Of a stretch of DNA of 48,638 nt, positions 17,001 through 24,366 are shown piece by piece. The number at the start of each line of letters is the position of its first letter. Position 1 is the first letter of the stretch. The position numbers and the translations under genes were made by a program. The notes under the pieces are model-generated. The model made no database searches, was not told where the DNA came from, and saw nothing but the letters and a program-made list of their open reading frames with translations. Source of the stretch: Phycisphaerae bacterium (lineage in GTDB: Bacteria; Planctomycetota; Phycisphaerae; UBA1845); the NCBI GenBank assembly GCA_029260015.1, contig JAJDEB010000025.1:1-48638 (forward strand), given 5' to 3'.

Positions 17001-17871
17001 ACGTTGCGGTGTTGAGGTCGCCCTTTGAGTCCAGTTTCAGTGAGCCGGTGAACGGGGGCCACTGGGCATTCAATTGACGGGTATCGAGCGCGCTGATATC
17101 GGCATTGGCTTGCCAGCTAAGCTTGTCCAGCAGGTTATGGAGATCGGCCTTAAGTGATAGGGTGAGCGCGCCACTTAGTACTTGTGTTATCTGGGTGGTT
17201 TTCAAGTCGCCTGCTAGTAGACCATGACCCTGAATCATTGCTTTCGAGGGCAAATGGGCTTGCCACTTGATATCCAGGTCATGGCGATAGTGTTTGGTGG
17301 GCCGTAAGGTTCCCTGGATATTCAGGTTAAAGTTATCGCCTTCAATGGAGAATTCCTCAATGCTAATTTTGCCCAGAAGCGCCGTCGCATTGAGTTTGGC
17401 CTTTCGTAATCTGAAGCTTTCGCCGCCTTGACTCAGGATGATATTCTCAACTAGCGCATCCTCCAGTGTTAGCCGCCAGGGCAAATGGATGTCTGGCAGT
17501 GAGATTGCTTTTTTGGCATTACCAGATTCAGTGCCAGATTCGGCGTTGTCAGATGGAGGTAAGCGGATTTCAAGGGATTTAACGTGGACACGATGAATAT
17601 CAACGTTTGTACTCAATAAGGCACCTGGAGACCAGTCAAAAGTAATCTGATCCGCTTTCACGGAGTGCTTATCGAGTGTGTATTCCAGACCCTCAATAGA
17701 AATAGGGCCGATCAATCGCCCCTCAAGTTTTTCGATAGTGAGCTCGGGGGGCAGATGGTTTTTTGCCTGTTGATAAACCCAGACGAGGCCGCTCTGCGTA
17801 GTGCTCGACCACACCACCAGGATGATTGCCAGCAGTATTACGGCAACAAGAAAGCGCCTGACGGATATCAC
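14068..17871 (-). CDS. tamB: TamB-family translocation and assembly module subunit (AsmA-like lipid bridge)
   Basis: A 1267-residue inner-membrane-anchored periplasmic protein. An N-terminal signal anchor (about 7-26) is followed by very long repetitive beta-strand sequence of the AsmA/Vps13-like type and ends in the conserved DUF490 C-terminal region (GDRIARALGSRFGIDDIRVE, GRYLSPRLYVGYGVGL, terminal YTIDR). The family partners with TamA to insert outer-membrane proteins and is implicated in phospholipid transport. It begins 10 bases after tamA. Around residues 510-530 lies a run of four degenerate 15-bp tandem repeats (16282-16346) giving EDTAH-ENTAL-ENSGL-KNTGF, an unusual hydrophilic insertion. 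Confidence 0.93.
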   Translation of the reverse strand: MISVRRFLVAVILLAIILVVWSSTTQSGLVWVYQQAKNHLPPELTIEKLEGRLIGPISIEGLEYTLDKHSVKADQITFDWSPGALLSTNVDIHRVHVKSLEIRLPPSDNAESGTESGNAKKAISLPDIHLPWRLTLEDALVENIILSQGGESFRLRKAKLNATALLGKISIEEFSIEGDNFNLNIQGTLRPTKHYRHDLDIKWQAHLPSKAMIQGHGLLAGDLKTTQITQVLSGALTLSLKADLHNLLDKLSWQANADISALDTRQLNAQWPPFTGSLKLDSKGDLNTATLSGAMKGNHPRLGPLDAEIDLQRLSNNTIQIDRLSIHVPRGDTRLDAQGRWLPGANGGDIKLNLNWKNLRWPIQNPVWFDSAYGHGSIEGNLDHYKIQLTTDKPWPQIPPSSWSAQAEGNRDGLRIQSLHVSALGGEAAATGQVNWSPTLSWEAEITTANLNPISLWPQWPGQLSATISSRGHIDKGRLIADTDIKNLSGQLRGYPVSLNSRFIWRGTSIEDTAHENTALENSGLKNTGFDIAHLDFSSGNARVSVQGRIGESSKLKWHISATDIGALYPQAGGRLEAEGSVTGSKEKPFVRAVIKGSNLRLPDYQIGAIEGQLAVDLFHWQKTNIALVTQALLLKGQTLQTLTINGGAKHFTVEAVSDQGSAQLEVEGEITSKGWQGQIKRADIRSQQFTDWQLAAPGLLSFDNKTLTTKALCWQNNQDASICSSLQREDASWQSELRINKLPLSLFSNWLPEGLKVEGELNATAKFQLRGLKLLGQATIQLPEGVVHYPLLEGERDHWTYRGGRANVLLSEKGLETDAEFALSNGDILRFKAELPGAQLLALDYPRQTLRADAQLTANDLGLIEALIPEIQDLHGQVALDLNATGTLARPNIKGSANLINGSLRIPRLGLTIDQLSLHSQNNNTENLNFQLKARSGEGNLVVEGKTTLDRNRGWPTEFLIKGDAFEVSRIPEAQILVSPDLEVKVQKRNVSITGSVHIPYARLQPKDITTAARVSEDAIILGDESTAIEKWALTSNIRLTLGDRVNFYGYGFEGRFGGSLLLQDEPGQSSRATGEIIIPEGRYRAYGQRLDVEQGRLIFSGGPPGNPGLDVRAVRHINNITTGLKLRGNLNKPQVELFSIPAMGQTDTLAYLLLGRPLDKASSEDGNMMAQAALALGLTGGDRIARALGSRFGIDDIRVESNDSGDQASLIMGRYLSPRLYVGYGVGLVKAINTFNVRYQISDHWQLKGESGEYSGMDILYTIDR

Positions 17872-17881
17872 AGGACGGATT

Positions 17882-19621
17882 TCACAGATCTGGCCCTATG
17901 CTGATGTGCAGTCGCCAGGGGTGGTCATCGCGGCTGATGGCGGTCGCCAGATCAATGCGCACCGGACCAACCGGCGACCGCCAGCGAATACCCAGGCCGG
18001 CGCCTCTTTCCAGCTTGTCGGCAAAGCTATCCATGGCTTTGCCGACATCGTAGAACGCGGCGGCGCCCCACTGATCATTGAGGCTATGTTCAAACTCAAT
18101 ACTGCCAACCATTAAATGATTGCCACCGATGACCTCGCCCCCTTCGTCCCTGGGACCCAGTGACTGATAGGCAAAACCTCTTACGCTCTGGGCACCACCG
18201 GCGAAGAAGCGCACTGAAGAGGGCAGCTGGTGAAAATCCTCTGTCCAGGTTGTGCCGATTCTGCCCCGGGTAATAAGGCGGTTACGCTGCCCCAGCCGAT
18301 TAATGGCCTTGATCCCCCCCTGGAGCTGCAAAAAGCTCACATCGGATATGAAATCCTCACGAGCGCCGCGCAGACCGATATCGAAGCGCAGGCCGTCAAA
18401 AGTGAAGATGGAGCTATTGCCCCAGGATCGACTCCAGTTAACGCCAGGCATCAATAAAGTGGATACTCCACGGTCGCTCCCGACAACAAATTTCTCTTCT
18501 TGATAAGTGAGAGACAGGGATTCGCGCCAGGGGCCGCGGTTGCGATTGCGATTGACGCCAATGGTGCGCACCGTACTATCGCTAACGTCGGTTTTTTCAT
18601 TCACTTGAGCGATGTTGTAGATCATTTGATCGGTACGGGGATTAAGCACCGGCACCCGATAACTGGCACTGAGGCTATAGCCAATTTCAGAAAATTTGGC
18701 TTCGCTATTGATGCGGTGACCATGGCGGTTTACACGCGGAACCTCCCAGCTGAAACTGGTGCGGGCACCGGTGTCGGTGCCGTAACCGAACCCCAGGCTA
18801 TAGCGATGCGGCTTGCGCGGTGTTAACGCGACGGTAACGGGGATTTCGGCGATATCGGTTTGTGGCTGGCCTGGCGCAACTTCAACGGTCTGAAAGTAGT
18901 TGCTGTCATTAAGAGCCTGCTGTAAATCGATAAGCGCATCGTAGCGATAAGGTGAGTCGTGCTCGAAGGGAATGTAGCGTTGCAGAAGTTGCGGCTCCAG
19001 TAAATCCTGTTCTAACCGGACTGGGCCAAAGCGATAGCGGCGGCCACCCTCATAGTGAAGGGTAATACGCGCTTCGTAGGCTACTAGATCAATGGCCACA
19101 CGGTGTTCAGTAAAGCGGGCATCCACATAGCCCCGTTCGGCCGCCAGTCTGGCTAACTCAGTTTTGATGGTTTCGTATTCAAGGTGGTTGAATATCTCGC
19201 CTTTATGCAAGGGGAGCTTATCGCTTAGTTGTCGAAACGCCGGATCTTCAGCCATCTCCTCGCTTATTGCGAAGTCAAACTCGCCGATAAGTAAGGGCGG
19301 GCCCTGGTCAACGCTATAGCTGGCTCGCCAATGACTGTCCGATGTCTGAACTAATTCCGTTTTAATAAGCGGTCGATAATAGCCGTAGGGCTGGAGGGCT
19401 CGGGTTATTTCCTTCGGCGCTTTTTTATGGAGTCGGCGCAGACGGCCCTCGCTCATTAATGGGTGCTTTTTCTGTTGCTCAAGGCTTAGGAACAGACGGA
19501 TGTTGTTCTCTAATATTTTATCGACGCCGCTGACACCAATGTCAATATCCATTTGCGCCAGTAACATTGGCGAAAAAAGACCGATCGATAGCGCCAGCGC
19601 CAGCCCCTGAGCTATAGGCAT
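17882..19621 (-). CDS. tamA: TamA-family outer membrane protein (Omp85)
   Basis: A 579-residue Omp85 protein with a signal peptide (cleavage near LLA-Q, residue 22), POTRA domains up to about residue 260 and a C-terminal 16-strand barrel. Omp85 hallmarks are visible: FFAGGAQSVRGFAYQSLGP (VRGF/Y motif of the lid loop) and the terminal segment GAGLGIRWRSPVGPVRIDLA ending in a beta-signal-like HISIGPDL. It would form the outer-membrane half of the translocation and assembly module with TamB, which follows immediately. It begins 22 bases after mscS, so all four genes from 21330 to 14068 may be co-transcribed. Confidence 0.93.
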   Translation of the reverse strand: MPIAQGLALALSIGLFSPMLLAQMDIDIGVSGVDKILENNIRLFLSLEQQKKHPLMSEGRLRRLHKKAPKEITRALQPYGYYRPLIKTELVQTSDSHWRASYSVDQGPPLLIGEFDFAISEEMAEDPAFRQLSDKLPLHKGEIFNHLEYETIKTELARLAAERGYVDARFTEHRVAIDLVAYEARITLHYEGGRRYRFGPVRLEQDLLEPQLLQRYIPFEHDSPYRYDALIDLQQALNDSNYFQTVEVAPGQPQTDIAEIPVTVALTPRKPHRYSLGFGYGTDTGARTSFSWEVPRVNRHGHRINSEAKFSEIGYSLSASYRVPVLNPRTDQMIYNIAQVNEKTDVSDSTVRTIGVNRNRNRGPWRESLSLTYQEEKFVVGSDRGVSTLLMPGVNWSRSWGNSSIFTFDGLRFDIGLRGAREDFISDVSFLQLQGGIKAINRLGQRNRLITRGRIGTTWTEDFHQLPSSVRFFAGGAQSVRGFAYQSLGPRDEGGEVIGGNHLMVGSIEFEHSLNDQWGAAAFYDVGKAMDSFADKLERGAGLGIRWRSPVGPVRIDLATAISRDDHPWRLHISIGPDL

Positions 19622-19643
19622 ACAGGCTCCTTAAGCCATATCA

Positions 19644-20513
19644 TCAGGTCTTGTCTGACGGCTTGTCATCAGCATTTTTGACAGGAAAAGGCTCAGTGAC
19701 ACTGCCGGTGTAGAGCGTGCGATGGGGGAATGGGATCTCAATGCCCTGTTCGTCAAAAGCGTTTTTTATCTCTTCATAGATACTGTTTTTCAGATCGAGA
19801 AAATTTTCCCGCTTGGCCCACACGGAGTATTGAATATTCAAAGATGAATCGCCAAAGCCCTGGAATATGTAGCGTGGTTTGGGTTCCTCAAGGCTAAGCG
19901 GGTTTTTGTCGGCCACCTCCTCCAGTATTGTCCTTACTTTTTTGAGGTCTTCTTTGTAAGCAACGCCAACCAGCACATCCACACGACGAATCGGGAAGCG
20001 GGTGAGGGTGGTGACTTCGGATTTGATCAGTGACTCGTTGGGCATGCGTACAAACAAATTATCAAAGGTGCGCAATTTGACCGAAAGAGGGTCAATGGAA
20101 AGCACCTCTCCGGTCGTGGTTCCAACACGAATAACATCGCCGACAGTGAAGGGACGTTCGGCGACCAGAAACAGACCGCTGATCAGGTTGGAAGCCGAGG
20201 TTTGTGACGCAAAGCCGATCGCTACACTTAAAATGCCCGCGGCCCCCAATAGTACGCTGAGATTAAACCCCAGTTGATGCAGCGCAGTAATTAAAAAGAG
20301 AATCAGAATGAGGTAATAGCTGCCCCGTTTGAGCAGCATGGTGCGGTGGGGGTCTATCTTTTTGTCCGCGATCCTTGTGATCCCGGAACTCGCTAATTTA
20401 GCTGTCACCAGGCCAACAATGACCACAATAATGGCCCGTGTCGCAATCCAGAGCTTTTCGCTGCTGAGGAAGTTAACGATGTCACTCCAAAATTCGCTCA
20501 TAAGCATCTCCAT
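19644..20513 (-). CDS. mscS: Small MscS-family mechanosensitive channel
   Basis: A 289-residue channel of the standard small MscS size, opening under membrane tension to release solutes during hypo-osmotic shock. Three helices precede the pore segment; TM3 and beta-domain entry read GAAGILSVAIGFASQTSASN and FTVGDVIRVGTTTGEV. The C-terminal alpha-beta cage domain includes FGDSSLNIQYSVWAKRENF and ends with the conserved GIEIPFPHRTLY. It starts 7 bases after the DUF432-like gene and precedes tamA by 22 bases. Confidence 0.93.
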   Translation of the reverse strand: MEMLMSEFWSDIVNFLSSEKLWIATRAIIVVIVGLVTAKLASSGITRIADKKIDPHRTMLLKRGSYYLILILFLITALHQLGFNLSVLLGAAGILSVAIGFASQTSASNLISGLFLVAERPFTVGDVIRVGTTTGEVLSIDPLSVKLRTFDNLFVRMPNESLIKSEVTTLTRFPIRRVDVLVGVAYKEDLKKVRTILEEVADKNPLSLEEPKPRYIFQGFGDSSLNIQYSVWAKRENFLDLKNSIYEEIKNAFDEQGIEIPFPHRTLYTGSVTEPFPVKNADDKPSDKT

Positions 20514-20520
20514 GCCGAAA

Positions 20521-21330
20521 CTAGCTGAATACCGCGTTAAAGGCTCGGATTAAAACGCCAACGTTCGCCGTATTGCGGGGTGTGCCCACGAGTTCCGGTG
20601 ATTTTGCTTCTTCAGGCGCCTCGTGATCGATTATTAGTTCCGCCATGTCGCCGTCCTTGCCTCGAGTCAATGTCACCCTGGGGGTCCATAATTGTCCGTC
20701 GGCACAGGCATATATTGACAACAGTGGCGCGGGTAGATTGAGTCGTTCTATGGTTAGCGTGGTATCTGCCTTATTGCGAATGAGCACCGGCGTTATCGCC
20801 CGGTGTGCTCGTCGCGGTAACTCTGCCAAATGTATACGGCAGTGGGTGGCTGAGGCATAGCAGAGCTCACCCTCCAGGGTGGAAGGGCCAAACCAGGTGT
20901 CCGATGGGCGCTGGATGGCGACTTCTTCCAGCACGGTTGCTGGTGAAGTCCCGAGTGCCAGTTCAAGCCACAATGGGGAACTGACGTAGAGGGTCACTTC
21001 CTCACCGGCGGTTAGATTAAAAGGAATGCGTGGGCGGGAAATAATGGGGCGATCAGCGAGTCGAGGGCTAACGGTCAGTCGCTTTACCCTCTTGCTAAAA
21101 ATATAGCGGGAGGTGTTGTCGAGTGTTTCTGGCAGTTGATCGCTACTCTGGACTTCCCAGGTGCTATCAATGTCATCAAAATCTTCTGTTCGCTGATGGC
21201 CAATGTGCCACTCACCGTCCACATAGCGGACGATAAGTGTCAGCGGCCCAATATGCCACTGCAGACTTTGCTGGAGGGAAAATGTAAAGCTGCCCCACCA
21301 GTGCAGTGGTTTTTCAACATCGTTTGTCAT
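20521..21330 (-). CDS. DUF432-like soluble beta protein paired with MscS
   Basis: A 269-residue protein without signal peptide or membrane helices, rich in beta strands and tryptophan near the N-terminus (LHWWGSFTFSLQQSLQWHIG). The pattern RIPFNLTAGEEVTLYVSSPLWLELALG, followed by SDTWFGPSTLEGELCYAS, recalls DUF432, a family often encoded beside MscS-type channels. The 7-base spacing to mscS supports such a functional link. Molecular function is unknown; regulation or assembly of the channel is only a guess. Confidence 0.65.
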   Translation of the reverse strand: MTNDVEKPLHWWGSFTFSLQQSLQWHIGPLTLIVRYVDGEWHIGHQRTEDFDDIDSTWEVQSSDQLPETLDNTSRYIFSKRVKRLTVSPRLADRPIISRPRIPFNLTAGEEVTLYVSSPLWLELALGTSPATVLEEVAIQRPSDTWFGPSTLEGELCYASATHCRIHLAELPRRAHRAITPVLIRNKADTTLTIERLNLPAPLLSIYACADGQLWTPRVTLTRGKDGDMAELIIDHEAPEEAKSPELVGTPRNTANVGVLIRAFNAVFS

Positions 21331-21457
21331 GCTTGCGTCTCTGGGTTGAGCGTTTCTATATGTAATTTACAAAGATGTAATTTGCAAAGCGGTTGATATT
21401 CAGGCCGTTATGTTTGTCTGTTTAACGCCCACTGCAAGCATTCAATAATCCCAGTGG

Positions 21458-21764
21458 TCAGACACAAGCGACGCTGATAAGGATCTGCGCCAGGGTGCCG
21501 AGCACTGCAGCTTTCCAGTTGTCGACAAGTTTTCTGGGAGAGACTTCCATGCCGATAAAAAAGTAGCATAACAACCCCTATGGCGCCAAAGCGTGTGAGG
21601 GCCGCGTTATCTTGTACCAGTGCGCTCCCATGGGGGCCAGGAGTAACGCCAGCGATGAGATAGCCAACAGGGTGGGGCTGGTTGAGTCTGCGCGGTAGCA
21701 GCCCGAACAATAATATCGCAAGAATTACGCCGACAAGATAGGGCATTATCGGATCCAGATGCAT
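21458..21764 (-). pseudogene. Kef-type K+/H+ antiporter (CPA2) N-terminal remnant, frameshifted
   Basis: The first 68 or so codons match the start of monovalent cation:proton antiporter-2 proteins (VGYLIAGVTPGPHGSALVQD, FGAIGVVMLLF). At the A6/T6 homopolymer (21557-21562) the reading frame shifts. In the next frame the family sequence continues as IGMEVSPRKLVDNWKAAVLG and then TLAQILISVACV, stopping at 21458. The remaining 300 or more residues of transporter and the RCK/TrkA domain are absent, so it is a truncated pseudogene rather than a mere sequencing error. Confidence 0.75.
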
Positions 21765-21856
21765 GATTAGTTTCCCTGGCGGATAATAAGAATTGAGTGA
21801 GGTGGGGACAGCCTCAGTTTGTATGTATGTGGACTGCCCCGTGAAACGTCAACCTA

Positions 21857-22369
21857 TCAGGGCTCTCTAAGCGGCGTGACGGCCCCAGGAGGATTTGGGT
21901 CGGACTTTGCTGTTAAGTGTTTGCCCCGCTGGAAGCTGATGGAACTGCTAATCCGTATCAAACCTAGAGCCAATAGCAGGGCGCTGAGTGCATAAATGCT
22001 TTGTGTGTCGAGTCGGTGATGGAACAGTTCGATCATAACGTGGCGAAGCACAAATAAAATGCCGGCATCGATGACGGGTGTCAGCCGCAGGCGACGCGAG
22101 GCAAAGTATTCCGCCAGCGAGCGAGACAGTTCAATAAGGACGAATAGCGTCAACACATCGGTGAAAATGTCTAAGTAACTTCCCGTAATACCATTGGACT
22201 GAATCAATGCGCCAACCTGGAGGAACAAACGTACCACACCGATTATCATGATCACCGTAATGAACAGGAGAATAACCGCAAATATCAGGCCAATGGCCAA
22301 GTCGTAGAAATGTTTAATCCTCTCCTGTAACAGTGAGATATCTAGCTTGCTCATAACCAGCTTGCTCAT
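21857..22369 (-). CDS. PsiE-like integral membrane protein
   Basis: A 170-residue inner-membrane protein with about four helices. The ATG at 22369 is favoured because GGAG lies 8 bases upstream; the open frame extends to 22429 without a better site. Segments YDLAIGLIFAVILLFITVIM, YLDIFTDVLTLFVLIELSRS and VIDAGILFVLRHVMIEL match the phosphate-starvation-inducible PsiE family. The start shows a 15-bp tandem duplication (ATGAGCAAGCTGGTT / ATGAGCAAGCTAGAT, about 22340-22369) that offers two alternative ATG codons. The role of the family is unknown. Confidence 0.75.
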   Translation of the reverse strand: MSKLVMSKLDISLLQERIKHFYDLAIGLIFAVILLFITVIMIIGVVRLFLQVGALIQSNGITGSYLDIFTDVLTLFVLIELSRSLAEYFASRRLRLTPVIDAGILFVLRHVMIELFHHRLDTQSIYALSALLLALGLIRISSSISFQRGKHLTAKSDPNPPGAVTPLREP

Positions 22370-22466
22370 AATAAGTGCTCCAGTTCTGGTGGGTGACTGC
22401 GGGTCTGGCAGGGGACACCGGGCGGCCATGCTAACCGTGTGGATTCCTTTTTAACAATAAATTTAG

Positions 22467-22500
22467 TTACCGCTTATAGTTGAAAAACTATAAGCGGTAA
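22467..22500 (-). terminator. 14-bp perfect stem-loop after the MarC-family gene
   Basis: TTACCGCTTATAGT and its exact complement flank a 6-base loop (TGAAAA). It lies 62 bases beyond the stop of the MarC-family gene and before the PsiE-like gene. On the minus strand it is followed by a loosely U-rich stretch, so it is a plausible but not canonical intrinsic terminator. Confidence 0.55.
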
Positions 22501-22561
22501 GTTAACTGGGTGGTGCGGCTTGGCTTCTCTTTTCTTCTCTCCAAACAAAGTGACCGCAGCA

Positions 22562-23215
22562 TTAGTGGGCAAGCGTGGGAAACAACTCTATGAGGCCGTT
22601 GGCCATAATTTCAATGGCAATAGCGGCCAATATTAAGCCAAATAGACGGGTGATAATGTTGAGTCCCGTTTGACCCAGAATTTTGCCAATATTGCCTGCC
22701 ATTCTCAGCACAAGCCATAGCACGATGCTGACTATCGTGATACACAAGACAACCAGCAGGCCGTGATATTCAGCGTTTGATCGATGCATTTCGATAATAA
22801 CCGTACTGATGGAGCCGGGTCCGGCTAACAGCGGAATGGCCAGAGGCACCACAGCAATGGATTGTCTGTCTACCGCCTCAGCTTCTTCCGCAGGGGTGCT
22901 CCGTAACAGATCTGGTTGGGCCTGGAGCATGGCCAGCGCCATTAGCAACAATACAATGCCGCCTCCGACACGGAAGGAAGCGAGACTGGTGCCCATACCA
23001 TGGAGTAGCGTCTCACCAGCCAGCGACGCAGCGATCAGCACCGCCAAAACGGTAATGGCAGCGATATTGGCAATACCGCCTCTTTCTGCTGGGGTGTAGG
23101 CTTTGCTTAATACCAAAAAAATGGGGACGGCTGCGAAGGGATCCAGAATGACAAATAAAGCGACCAGAAATCGTGAATATTCGGTCCAGTGTTCCACGCT
23201 AATATGCTCCAGCAA
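22562..23215 (-). CDS. MarC-family (UPF0056) integral membrane protein
   Basis: A 217-residue inner-membrane protein with six hydrophobic helices. The family signatures LDPFAAVPIFLVLSKAYTP, FRVGGGIVLLLMALAMLQAQ and IPLLAGPGSISTVI are all present. MarC was once tied to multiple antibiotic resistance, but that link was not sustained and the function is unresolved. It is divergent from the CorA gene and ends with a strong hairpin. Confidence 0.92.
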   Translation of the reverse strand: MLEHISVEHWTEYSRFLVALFVILDPFAAVPIFLVLSKAYTPAERGGIANIAAITVLAVLIAASLAGETLLHGMGTSLASFRVGGGIVLLLMALAMLQAQPDLLRSTPAEEAEAVDRQSIAVVPLAIPLLAGPGSISTVIIEMHRSNAEYHGLLVVLCITIVSIVLWLVLRMAGNIGKILGQTGLNIITRLFGLILAAIAIEIMANGLIELFPTLAH

Positions 23216-23367
23216 TTCATATATCGATGAACCGATTTTTCAGTGTACTATCGGCAAACTGCCTGAAATGATTGGGAGTTTTGTCTGACTGATTTTCAAG
23301 GTGGTGACGCCTCCAGGAGGGTCTCGTGATTGTTAAGAAGAATGCGATAGCGCTGATTTGGGCCAAG

Positions 23368-23373
23368 TATACT
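23368..23373 (+). promoter_or_regulatory. Candidate -10 box for the corA-like operon
   Basis: TATACT lies 22 bases before the preferred ATG at 23395, with no good -35 hexamer 16-18 bases upstream. It is offered as the best candidate in the 170-base divergent region shared with the MarC-family gene. Confidence 0.3.
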
Positions 23374-23385
23374 AACTAACGTGGG

Positions 23386-24366
23386 GTGAAGCGCATGGTT
23401 AAAACGCGACTATTTTTATCCGGCGACATGCAAGTGGGTGGGGTGGAGCTTATTGCGACCTGGCGCGGCCATCCAGAATCAGTAATTTGGGTGGATTTGG
23501 TAGAAAATCAACAAGCCACTGAGGCCGAGTTGTTAGAACGTGACTTTGGCATACACCCCCTCGCCATACAGGACGCCCAGCGTGATCGTCACCCACCGAA
23601 GATTGAAGCCTTTAGTGACTATACTTTTGTATTGTTAAAAGGCTTGTCCGCAGAGTCGAAAGATATCGACTTCGATACCATTCAGCTTGCACTGTTTATC
23701 GGGGAAAGGTTTTTGATAACTCGCCACAGCGGCTCCTCAAAGAGTATTAATCGGTTGGAAGAGCATCTGGCGAGTCAGCAAGACTTGGCCGAATATAGTG
23801 ATGTATCCAAGTTGGCGCTGTTATTGTGCCGTATGGTGGTCGATCGATATCTAAATATTCTATTAGCGCTTGAACCTCGGCTCGAAGAGCTTGAAGAGTT
23901 GATGCTGAATCATTCCGACGACAGCATGTTAGCGGAATTGATTGGCTATAAGAGTGACCTTAAAAGGCTAGGTCGCTTTGCAACCTATCACGAGCAGTTG
24001 TTCAGAAGCCTTCGGGATAAGACCTTTCCCGGTTTTAGCGACAGTGATCGCACGCATGAAATTATAGATGTCTGGGAGCAGCAGGAGCGGGCGTGTAGCC
24101 TTTCACTGCTTTATTACGAAACTGCATCGGACCTAATAGACGGCTATATATCTATTGCCTCGCACAGACTGAATCAGATAATGAAAATACTCACTATTGT
24201 TACGGCAGTGTTTGTACCACTCAGTTTTCTTGCCGGTATCTATGGTATGAATTTTGAGAATATGCCGGAGCTTCATTCAAAGTCTGGTTACTTTATTCTT
24301 TTGGGGGTTATGGCGACTATCGCGACGACATTCTTGGTCGCATTCAGGAGAATGAAGTGGCTATGA
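23386..24366 (+). CDS. CorA-family divalent cation channel
   Basis: A 326-residue (GTG start at 23386) or 323-residue (ATG at 23395) protein. It has a cytoplasmic alpha/beta N-terminal domain, a long helical stalk (about 150-265) and two C-terminal helices carrying the signature YGMNFENMPE between FVPLSFLAGI and the last helix. CorA proteins form pentameric channels for Mg2+, Co2+ or, in the ZntB branch, Zn2+. The sequence does not settle the ion. Its stop codon overlaps an ATG of the following mechanosensitive channel gene, so the two products are probably made together. Confidence 0.93.
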   Translation: MKRMVKTRLFLSGDMQVGGVELIATWRGHPESVIWVDLVENQQATEAELLERDFGIHPLAIQDAQRDRHPPKIEAFSDYTFVLLKGLSAESKDIDFDTIQLALFIGERFLITRHSGSSKSINRLEEHLASQQDLAEYSDVSKLALLLCRMVVDRYLNILLALEPRLEELEELMLNHSDDSMLAELIGYKSDLKRLGRFATYHEQLFRSLRDKTFPGFSDSDRTHEIIDVWEQQERACSLSLLYYETASDLIDGYISIASHRLNQIMKILTIVTAVFVPLSFLAGIYGMNFENMPELHSKSGYFILLGVMATIATTFLVAFRRMKWL

